Part shown: positions 55,335 to 64,000 of the stretch, piece by piece
Position numbering within the stretch: the first letter of the stretch is position 1
How the letters are laid out: every line of letters starts with the position of its first letter
Assembly (NCBI RefSeq): GCF_029867415.1
Contig: NC_081181.1
Location: forward strand, 72,388,144-72,452,143
Direction: 5' to 3'
DNA: 64,000 bases
Origin: Vicia villosa
Taxonomy: Eukaryota > Streptophyta > Magnoliopsida > Fabales > Fabaceae
Translations under genes and position numbers: made by a program
The notes under the pieces: model-generated
What the model was told of the DNA's origin: nothing
Databases searched by the model: none
Seen by the model: the letters and a program-made list of their open reading frames with translations, nothing else

Positions 55335-58160
55335 GTCTGGTGGAGAAGTCAAGTTTGGAGGAGATCAGAAGGGCAAGATAATTGGCTCTAGAACCATAAG
55401 TATTGGTAACTCTCCTTCCATAACTAATGTACTTCTTGTAGAAGGATTAGCGCATAACTTATTGTCCATAAGTCAATTAAGTGACAATGGTTATGACATA
55501 ATCTTCAATCAAAAGTCTTGCAAGGCTGTAAGTCAGAAGGATGGCTCAATCCTATTTATAGGAAAGAGAAAGAACAACATTTATAAGATCGATCTTTCTG
55601 ATCTTGAGAGGCAGAAGGTGACTTGCCTCATGTCTGTTTCTGAAGAGCAATGGGTCTGGCATAGAAGATTAGGACATGCTAGTTTGAGAAATATTTCTCA
55701 AATTAACAAACTAAATCTGGTCAGAGGACTCCCAAATCTGAAATACAAATCAGATGCTCTTTGTGAAGCATGTCAGAAGGGCAATTTCTCCAAACCTGCA
55801 TTCAAGTCTAAGAATGTTGTCTCTTCCTCTAGGTCGTTGGAACTTCTGCACATTGATCTGTTTGGACCAGTCAAAACAGCATCTGTCAGAGGGAAGAAAT
55901 ATGGATTAGTCATCGTAGATGATTATAGCCGTTGGACATGGGTAAAGTTCTTAAAACACAAGGATGAGTCTCATTCAGTGTTCTTTGAATTCTGCACTCA
56001 GACTCAGTCTGAGAAGGAGTGCAAAATCATAAAGGTCAGAAGTGATCATGGTGGTGAATTTGAGAACAAATTCTTTGAGGAGTTCTTCAAAGAAAATGGT
56101 ATTGCCCATGATTTCTCTTGCCCTAGAACTCCACAGCAAAATGGAGTTGTAGAGCGAAAGAATAGGACTCTACAAGAAATGGCCAGAACCATGATCAATG
56201 AAACCAATATGGCTAAGCACTTCTGGGCAGAAGCAATAAATACTGCATGTTATATTCAGAATAGAATCACTATAAGACCTATTCTAAATAAGACTCCTTA
56301 TGAATTGTGGAAGAACAGAAAGCCCAACATTTCATATTTTCATCCTTTTGGATGTGTTTGTTTCATTCTGAGTACTAAAGATCATCTTGGTAAGGTTGAT
56401 TCTAAGGCACAAAAATGTTTCCTTCTTGGATATTCTGAATGCTCTAAAGGCTACAGAGTATACAATACTGAAACATTGGTTGTAGAAGAATCAATCAATA
56501 TCAAATTTGATGATAAGCTTGGTCTTGAAAAGCCAAAGCAGTTTGAGAATTTTGCAGATATAGATATTGATATATCAGAAGCTGAAGAACCAAGAAGCAA
56601 AGTTTCAGAAGCTGAAAGTCTCAGAAGCAAAGGATCAGAAGATCAAGTTGCTGCATCTTAAGAGAATCTCAGAATTTCTGAAGAGCCAACAGTCAGAAGA
56701 TCTTCTAGACTCACCTCAGCTCACTCAGAAGATGTGATTCTTGGAAAGAAAGATGATCCTATTAGAACAAGAGCATTCCTTAAGAACAATGCAGAATGTC
56801 AATTAGGTCTTGTTTCTTTGATCGAGCCAAATTCTGTTGATCAAGCTCTAGAAGATCCAGACTGGATAATTGCCATGCAAGAAGAACTAAATCAGTTTAC
56901 AAGGAATGATGTATGGGATCTTGTTCCTAGACCAAAAGGATTCAACATCATTGGTACAAAGTGAGTCTTCAGAAACAAGCTAAGTGAGAAGGGAGAAGTG
57001 GTAAGAAACAAAGCCAGACTGGTGGCTCAGGGTTATAGTCAGCAAGAAGGTATTGACTATACAGAAACCTTTGCACCGGTGGCCAGGTTAGAATCTATTC
57101 GCTTATTAATTTCTTTTGCCACTCAACATAACATCACTCTGTATCAGATGGATGTTAAGAGTGCCTTCTTAAATGGCTATATAGATGAGGAAGTCTATGT
57201 CCACCAACCTCCTGGTTTTGAAAACTCCAAGTCTCCAGAACATGTTTTCAAACTAAAGAAATCACTGTATGGGTTGAAGCAAGCTCCTAGAGCTTGGTAT
57301 GAAAGACTAAGTTCTTTCCTTCTGAACAATGGTTTCACTAGAGGACAAGTGGATACGACTCTCTTCTGTAAAACATCTAAGAAGGACATTTTAATTTGTC
57401 AAATTTATGTTAATGATATTATTTTTGGAACATCTAATGCTACACTTGGGAAGGAGTTTGCTAAGTATATGCAGGCTGAATTTGAAATGAGTATGATGGG
57501 AGAACTCAAGTATTTTCTTGGGATTCAAATTAATCAAACTTCTGATGGAACATATGTTCATCAAACTAAGTATGTGAAAGAACTTCTGAAGAAGTTTAAT
57601 CTTTCTGAAAGCAAAGAAGCCAAAACTCCTATGCATCCAACGTGTGTCAGAAGTTGTACAGAGTCTACAGAAGATCTAAAGAATACAACTTAGTAGGATT
57701 TTGTGATGCTGACTATGCTGGAGATAGAATTGAAAGGAAGAGTACTTCTAGAAGTTGTCAATTTCTTGGAAGTCACCTAATCTCCTGGTACAGCAAGAAG
57801 CAAGCTACCATTGCCCTCTCAACAACAGAAGCAGAATATGTTGCTGCTGCTGGTTGTAGCACACAAATGCTCTGGATGAAGAGTCAGCTAGAAGATTATC
57901 AAATATATGAGAGTAGCATTCCTATCTTCTGTGATAATATTTCTGCCATATGTTTATCTAAGAATCCTATCTTGCATTCCAAAGCTAAACATATTGAGAT
58001 TAAACATCATTTCATTAGGGACTATGTTCAGAAGGGTGTTCTTTCTTTAAACTTTGTGGATACAGACCATCAATGGGTTGATATCTTTACAAAACCCCTT
58101 GCTGAAGATAGGTTTAAGTTCATTCTGAAGAATATCAGTATGGATTTATGCCCAGAATGA
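55219..58160 (+). pseudogene. pol: Sire-A pol: protease, integrase, RT, RNase H (broken)
   Basis: Domains in copia order. Protease: WYLDSGCSRHMT. Integrase: zinc finger HRRLGHASL...CEACQKG, DDE core (LLHIDLFGP, VRSDHGGEF, GVVERKNR). RT: NKARLVAQGYSQQEG, MDVKSAFLNGY, YGLKQAPRAWY. RNase H: FCDADYAGD, SKKQATIALSTTEAEYVAA, KHIEIKHHFIRD. Lesions: TAA 56659-56661, TGA 56962-56964 (a TGG to TGA change), the RT active site reads YVND instead of YVDD (near 57407), and a jump between MHPTC and KEYNLVGFCDADYAG near 57640 where relatives have about 60-70 more residues, so around 200 bases are lost and the frame changes. Not functional. Confidence 0.9.
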
Positions 58161-58653
58161 GAAGATGAGAAGTTCTTACGTACGGATAAGTTCTGAAATG
58201 TGTTGGGATTATGTTTTTATAAGAAGTTCTGATAGTGATCAATTAGAAGTTCTGATTATGTTATTACTAACGTTTCTTTATCTAAGTTGATTCAGAATCT
58301 CTTTTAAAGTAAAACAGTTGTCACCAGTTTTCCAGAAAATGAACACGTGTTCACTATTTTTGGACAAGCATGCGTACAGTTGAGGAGACGCCGCCCTAGG
58401 TAACTGTGCAAATCATGTCAATTTATCACTTTATCTCTTCTAACGTCATATCTCATTAAATGCAAATTGATGTCATGCTTTTCTGTAATCATTTCGTTTA
58501 AAACATATTGCATTTTTTTCAAATCCACCCTTTTATATACCCATCTTCACTTTCATTTCATCTTTTTACTTTCTCTCTCTTCATTCATTCCTCTCTTTCT
58601 TTTCTCATTCATTGCATAAACCCTAGTTCGTAACCGAATCCCAGTATATCTCC
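58161..58653 (+). other. spacer between Sire-A pol and env-like ORF
   Basis: About 490 bases with no open frame. A pyrimidine-rich stretch (58540-58600, CTCTCTCTTCATTC-type) lies before the env-like ATG and could be a leader or a splice acceptor tract. Confidence 0.6.
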
Positions 58654-61049
58654 ATGAATCCTTCTTCAAGTTCCTCAAGTCAAGAAGAAATGTCTTCTGC
58701 TCATCTTGTTTTTCGCAAGCATGGTTATGCTCCCTTGAAGACCTGTTCCATTCCTTCATCTGAAATGGAAGTTCTATGTGAATCTTCGGTAGATTTTGAA
58801 AATCTAAGATTACATGGTTTCAACACTGATGCTAAGACAATGGAACAAGGCTGGTCAAAATACCTTGATAGATTGGTTGGACCAATTTATCCTGCATTAG
58901 TGAAAGATTTCTGGGCTCATGCAACGGTTACCGCAACTGCAATCATCTCCTTCGTGTTAGGGCATGAAGTTGTGATAACTGAGAAGTTGATCTGGAAGTT
59001 ATAGAATCTTGATGATGAAGAAGGAAGCACTTGTCCTCTTCCTAGCAGAGTTTGTTGGTTAACAATTGAGAGACAAATATCTAATGTTACTGGTATTTCA
59101 TCTCATCAAACTGATTTGTTGAAACCATTCTACCAAGTTTGGGCAGAGATTATTCTAGGATCTCTCCATCATAGAAGGAGATCGTTTTCCTCAACATACA
59201 TTAATCCGGATCAGAAATTTGCTCTCTTCTGCATTGGAAGAGGAATTTAAGTCAACATCTCCAATATTCTTTTTCAGAATTTGAAGACTTATATTGAAGA
59301 GTAAAGAGATGAAGAACGCAAGAAGTATCCTAACTTCACAAGAAATGCTGTTCCCTTCGCCAGAATGATTTCAGAAATTCTGATAGAAAGTGACTTGCTG
59401 GATTCACTGAGAACTATTGGAACGTCCAAGTTCTTTGGCGTCATTCAAGGGCATGTTATAAATGGTTTTGACCTACAAAGGATGGAACTCATTGAGAAGG
59501 TAATTTCTGTTCCAGTAATATTTCCAGATATTCTGACTAGAAGGGTTCCGGTTGAAGGTTTTGCTTCCTTGTTTAAAGAAGAACTTAACAAGGCTGTTAA
59601 GCGTTATTTGGAAGCTTCTGTAAAAGCTCAATCTTCTGTTGATCCTGCATGGATTCGAGGAAGAGTTCTTCCTTCTCTGGCTGAACTGCAGCAGAAGGAA
59701 CAGAAGAAGAAAGAAGCAAGGCTGAAGAGAAAAGCTTTAGAGGAAGAAGTTAAGAAAGCTAAGAAGCAGAACATTACTTTTGATCATGTCAAAGTAAATT
59801 CCAAGGAATATCAAGAGAAGCACATCAGGGATTCTTTCCGTGCTGAAAGAACTGGCAATTTCTCCAGGCAAATATACTCACCTCCTTCTCCTGAACCTCA
59901 AACTTCTCTCCTCATCCCAACCAGTATCCAACCTCCTCCTTCTGAACCTCAAAATCCCCTTATTATCCCAGAGGTTGTTCAACCACCTCCTTCTCCTCTA
60001 TTCTTAATCCACTACCTCTAAATGTCTGTCCCCCAGCATCTTCTGATATTCCATCCTCATCAAACCTCCCCACAGATACTCCATCCTCATCTACCACAAA
60101 TTCTACACCTTCTCTATCCCATCCCCTACCTTCCAGAGAATCCAATCCATACTGCCTTCTTTACCCTGACTACAAATTCACCTTCAACCCTCCTGAACCT
60201 GAACCTCATATCTATCTTGAGCTGTTCAAACATGCCTTTGTCTGTAGGCTGGATATCTTGAGAGATGCCTTCTTTAATGACCTTGATGATGTTTCCACTC
60301 GAAATCTTTGGAGAAGCTTTCGACAGGATTTTCAGGTTGAAGCTATGGAAGTCCAAAGGAGACTCGTGGCTGCTGCACCTGGTGCTCCTGGATGTTTCTT
60401 GGAAGATGATGGTGTATACTATCATCCCATCAGAAACAGGAGAGTTCTTGAGGAGAAGATGTATGTTGATGAATTGGAAGACAATCCTTGCAGGGATATT
60501 GTGGTTTGGAGACCTAAGTATCCAGTTCTGACTGGAGACTTCAAGTGGTTGTTTGACTTTCTGAGGGAGAATCCTTCTGAGAAGTCCCCCAATATGGTCA
60601 TTCCAGAAGTTATTTACCCTCCGGAAGTTGAAGGTCCTACTGCTCCTAGGAATCTAGCTGCCATTCTTCAAGCCCTTGGGAATGGAGATTTTGATCTTCC
60701 TGCTCCTGAGTATGAAGAAGATGCTTCTAGGGAAGAAGCTGATGCTGAGATTCATCCTGCTGGGAATATTCCTACTGAGGAAAATCATGATGATGATCTC
60801 ACCATGGATGCTGCTGTTGAGAATGCTATCCCTTTGAACAGAAGTTGTGAAGCTTCTTCTGAAGAACCCTCTCTTCTGGTGAAGACTTTAGAGGCTATTC
60901 AAAAGAATCAAGCTGAACTAGCTTCTCGCATGGACAAGCAAGAAGATACCAACAATGAGTTTCGCTCATTTATGGAGAAGCGAGCTGATAGCAATGCTGG
61001 GATTCAAGACCTTCTGGCGAAGATAGTTTCTCAACTAGGCCAGTCGTAG
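58654..61049 (+). pseudogene. Sire-A env-like ORF (broken)
   Basis: SIRE-lineage copia elements carry a third ORF after pol of unknown function, called env-like. It starts at ATG 58654 (MNPSSSSSSQEEMSSAH). The frame contains VVITEKLIWKL, then TAG 59002-59004, TAAs near 59248 and 59302, and continues with SKFFGVIQGHVINGFDLQ, a lysine-rich coiled-coil (LAELQQKEQKKKEARLKRK), proline-rich SPEPQ repeats, a frameshift near 59995, and a second part (PDYKFTFNPPEPEP, DNPCRDIVVWRPKYPV) ending in a coiled coil (EAIQKNQAELASRMDKQ). About 800 codons in total. I see no convincing signal peptide or membrane segment, so its role cannot be read from sequence. Confidence 0.78.
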
Positions 61050-61206
61050 TCTGTTGTGTCTTAGTTGTCTCTTTCTTCTTGCATCTGCTTTGTGCATCTA
61101 TCTTCTCATCCCTTATATCTTCTGATTACTTCAATGAATGAAATCCTTTATCCTTCTCTCATATTGTTTGTTTTTCATCTGAATCTTTTGTGTTTTTTGA
61201 TGTTAT

Positions 61207-61226
61207 GACAAAAAGGGGGAGAAAAT
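61207..61226 (+). promoter_or_regulatory. polypurine-tract-like sequence of Sire-A
   Basis: ACAAAAAGGGGGAGAAAATG. Purine tracts of this form sit before the 3' LTR in SIRE elements. Here no LTR follows within 500 bases, so this may be a duplicated internal tract. Confidence 0.5.
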
Positions 61227-61354
61227 GTGATAAATGATCTGATTTATATTATCAGTTGCTGGGAGTAAGTCTCCACATTTCTAACAGAATTTGCGAGTTC
61301 TATGTCTTTGAGTGTTTTGCAGGATTGAAGACACTCTAAAAAGCTCAACATGAG

Positions 61355-61480
61355 AAGCAAGCTGAGTGCTGTGAAGTTTCAAGATCAGAAGCAAGAAGGA
61401 AGAATGTTCTGAAATTGAAGCAAGCTGAGTGTTGTGAAGCTTCAAGATCAGAAGCAAGAAGGAATAATGTTCTGATATTC
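61355..61480. repeat. 63-bp direct repeat, two copies
   Basis: AAGCAAGCTGAGTG starts at 61355 and 61418. Both copies share TTCAAGATCAGAAGCAAGAA and differ at few positions. Confidence 0.9.
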
Positions 61481-61739
61481 TCGTGGCAGAATATGTTCTA
61501 ACACATGAAACATTCTTAACATGCTCTGATACATTCTTTTTATGCTCTGATACATACTATATGTTCTGATACATATCTTATGTTCTGATTCATTCATGCT
61601 TTGACTTTTGTGGTTTAGTTTGTTCTATAACATTTCAGGATGTAGAGATGCTCTGATGATGCCCTGGTACATTCAACAATGTTCTGATACAATCTAGAAT
61701 GCAATGATTCAAGAAGAAATTCAAAGCTCTGAAGCTGTC

Positions 61740-64000
61740 TGTGGACCTCCGATTTTTTTTTAATACCGGGCCATACCTCTGTTCTGTAGAGATACGTGAA
61801 CTGACTCTTCTTTGTCGCTTAATGCTTTCGCATTTTTTTTTTGAAAATATCACAGAGTCGCCACCGACCTTTTATTTTATCCAATTAAGGAAAGGTTTAT
61901 AAAAGAAACAGAAAAAAGACCTTTAAGAAATTCTGGGTAAGGGGGTAGGTTATACAAAGGGAAGGTGTTAGCACCCTTTGTATCCATGGTTATCCATGGG
62001 CTCTTAAGTTTGCTTAGCTCACTTGTTTTTCGATCACTTTTCAATTGCTCTGAGATTGCTCATATGTGGTTTCAAATACCTTTGTAAATTGAATTTTGTA
62101 ATGATCCGTGTGTGGATGTATACAAAATGCTTGTTTATCTTTCGAAAGATGTTTTGAAAAGAACGTTAACTTTGTAATAACCCGTGTTTGGATGTATACA
62201 AAGTATTGTCTTTTTTGAAAGTTTTGAAAAATCAACAGTGTATGAGAATTTTGTTTGTTTTGATTTGAGCAAGCAAACTAGGAGGTCTACCCTGAGTTGT
62301 AAGGTCTTTATCCTATTTCCTTTAAAAATCTATCCTTTCATCGGATATAAAAGCAAGGTTCGATTTTGTACTCAAAACAGTGGAATTTTGACTTTGACTT
62401 TGAAAGAAATGAGAAGGGATTACCTCAAGAGGTGCAAGTGTGATTGTGATTGGATTCAGATATTTATCTTTGAAGTTAGTGATCTAACGGTTCAATTTTA
62501 TCTTTGACATACACGCAGTTTATATGTGCTGGAAATTAAAGTGCGGAAATGTAAAGCGCGGAAAGTAAATCTACGCTATTACATCGATTGTGCGGGAAAT
62601 GTAAACTAGCCTATTTACATGAATTTGACATCCTATACATTTATCTAGGAATTTAAATTGCAAGAAAAATAAAAGGCATGTTTTTGGATTTTTTATGATT
62701 GGTTTTAATTATAATTAATGCATGATTAATTAAATTAAAATGAAGAAAAAGGATGAAAATAGATTTAAACCTAGAAATTAAGTTTAAAATATGTACAAAA
62801 TATTTGTTGATTAATTTTAAAACAAAACTAATTTTTTTTGGAATTTTTGGAATTGATTTAAGTTAATTAAAACATAATTATGCAAATAATTATACAAATA
62901 ATTAAAACTTAAAGAGAAAATTATTCAAAATATGTACAAAATTAGTTTATAATATATAAACAATATTTAACACAAAGAACAATTTTTTTTAGGATTTTTT
63001 GATTGGTTAGAATAATAAAAAAGTAAATATATAAATATATACTAATTAATTATGTAAAATATTGAAATTTTGAAGAAAAACAAAATATTTTTATTTCATA
63101 AAATAGTATATTATTTTAGAAGTATAAAAATATTTTTTGTGTATTTTTTGGATTTTTAAAACTATTTTTAATTAATTTAACAAAGAAATTAAAACAAAAT
63201 AGAAAATAAAATAAAAAATAAAAGGATACTGATCCTGTGTGGTAATCAGTGAGGGAGCATGGTGGGGAAGAGTGATCTGGCGCGTTGGATGAGTTGATGG
63301 ATGGATCAGAAGGCCCAGATGGTGAGGGACCATAGCACGTGGAACACCTGCAAAACACTGAATTCCAAGTCAGTTTAAAAAAACACGCGCGCGCCTCCCA
63401 GCGAATCAGAGGGCGCCACGCATCATCTTCAACCTTCAGATGGGTTTTTACACCGTTCATTTGCAGGTGGTGTAAAAAACCCAATCTTTTACACCTGGTA
63501 ATAATAGCGAATACAAGCAAACGTGAGTATAAATTTGGCGCGATGGTATGGTTGAGTTCGTATTGTTCATGCGAACTCAATGGTACTATTCAGAACCTGT
63601 AATTTTGCCTAATTTAGAAAACCCTAATTTTGGGATGAAGAACCCTAAAATGGTGGTTTCGTGTATACGCATCTAAAACTTAATTAAAGCTCCAGAAATG
63701 ATCTACACCTCAAACCAAACTCAATAGTATGTCTACATCTTGTTAAACATGTGTGAATAGCCAGATACGAATTGATTTTAGTTTGAACAATTTTTGACCT
63801 GTGTAGCTCGATTCAGTGAGCTTCAAGGCTTGTAATTGATTGAGATAGTTTCAGTGATGTTCAAGGAAGGTGTATGAATGCTTAGTTTGTATTGAAATGA
63901 GCAGAAATTACAAATTCGAATTTGAGTTTTCTTTGAATTTTTTCAAGTGATTACAAAGGTGTTATGCTTAGCTTTTCTTCTGAACTTGTCTCCCCTTTGT
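61740..64000 (-). mobile_element. Tat/Ogre-type LTR (LTR F), cut by window edge
   Basis: The Sire-A sequence changes near 61740 into TGTGGACCTCCGATTTTTTT, then GAGTCGCCACCGACC and GGGAAGGTGTTAGCACCCTT. These resemble the Tat-B LTR start (GAGGCGCCACC, GGGAAGGTGTTAGGCACCCT), and later blocks match LTR G. So this is the outer 3' end of a minus-strand Tat/Ogre LTR. The ORF 63116-63580 and others have no recognised product. The exact junction, target duplication and body are not visible. Confidence 0.65.
63442..63482. repeat. inverted repeat in LTR F
   Basis: GGGTTTTTACACC and GGTGTAAAAAACCC are complementary with one extra base in the run and a loop of about 13 bases. Confidence 0.6.

Larger units (their letters stand above)
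10550..61739 (+). mobile_element. Sire-A: SIRE/Maximus-type Ty1-copia element (interrupted, 3' end missing)
   Basis: The element starts with TGTTAGAACAAG at 10550, directly after the Cop1 RT frame. Its own sequence is 10550-11138 plus 52783-61739; the 41.6 kb between is Tat-B and its contents. It has one LTR of about 1.13 kb in two pieces, an initiator-Met-type primer site, gag, pol in the order PR-IN-RT-RH, and a long env-like ORF after pol, which is the hallmark of the SIRE lineage. The five bases before it are AACCT; the matching 3' copy is outside the window. It is cut at about 61740 by another LTR before its own 3' LTR appears. Confidence 0.85.
61050..61739 (+). other. Sire-A 3' non-coding region
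   Basis: Contains a purine tract (ACAAAAAGGGGGAGAAAATG, 61207-61226), a 63-bp direct repeat (61355-61480), and a run of GTTCTGATACAT variants about every 20-25 bases (61500-61590). No TGTTAGAACAAG follows, so the 3' LTR is not in the window. Confidence 0.75.

Noticed and set aside
61226..61739. 3' LTR of Sire-A starting TGTGATAAATG after the purine tract
   Set aside because: It does not match the 5' LTR (TGTTAGAACAAG...), so it is a 3' internal region.

Overview
This window is plant nuclear DNA made almost entirely of nested LTR retrotransposons. The best guess for the host is a legume of the tribe Fabeae (pea, vetch, lentil or Lathyrus type). The reasons are an Ogre element of about 25 kb with 6-kb LTRs, a tRNA-Arg primer-binding site and a pol intron; a SIRE/Maximus-type Ty1-copia element; and several TGTCATACCC-type LTRs. 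I see no intact host gene. The only non-LTR coding sequence is a broken FAR1/MULE-transposase-like gene on the minus strand (3345-5505).

Layout, outside to inside. (1) 1-3113 is a minus-strand Tat/Ogre-type LTR cut by the window edge (G). (2) 3114-6719 holds the FAR1-like pseudogene and AT-rich sequence. (3) About 6720-10549 is a plus-strand Ty1-copia element (Cop1), cut at 10549 before its RNase H. (4) It is cut by a plus-strand SIRE-type copia element (Sire-A), which starts at 10550 and resumes at 52783-61739 with gag, pol and an env-like ORF. (5) Sire-A's 5' LTR is split at its TATA box by a minus-strand pol-less Tat element (Tat-B, 11139-52782, target duplication CCTAT). (6) Tat-B is split by a minus-strand Ogre (Ogre-C, 18596-49044, target duplication CAATG). 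(7) Ogre-C carries in its 3' region a plus-strand Athila-type derivative (Ath-D, LTRs 25685-26803 and 30323-31443, flanks CTACC). Ath-D is rearranged, so that a 1.1-kb piece of Ogre-C is present twice. (8) 61740-64000 is the edge of another Tat/Ogre-type LTR (F) that cuts Sire-A's 3' part.

All the coding regions of the autonomous elements carry stops or frameshifts. Ogre-C is the best preserved: ORF1 is open over 495 codons, the RT-RNase H-archaeal-type RNase H ORF is open over 838 codons, and the predicted intron between protease and RT joins the frames exactly. Tat-B has lost pol but keeps a gag remnant, long untranslated regions and a 66-bp tandem array. Ath-D keeps a 373-codon ORF stitched from separated pieces of an Athila gag-pol. 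tRNA-like A-box/B-box modules occur in LTR G, twice in each Ogre-C LTR, and in the Ath-D 3' region.

LTR pairs of Tat-B, Ogre-C and Ath-D look about 1-2% diverged or less by eye, so these insertions are young. The most unusual structure is the Ath-D/Ogre-C rearrangement (25680-32529). All family assignments come from recognised motifs, not from searches.
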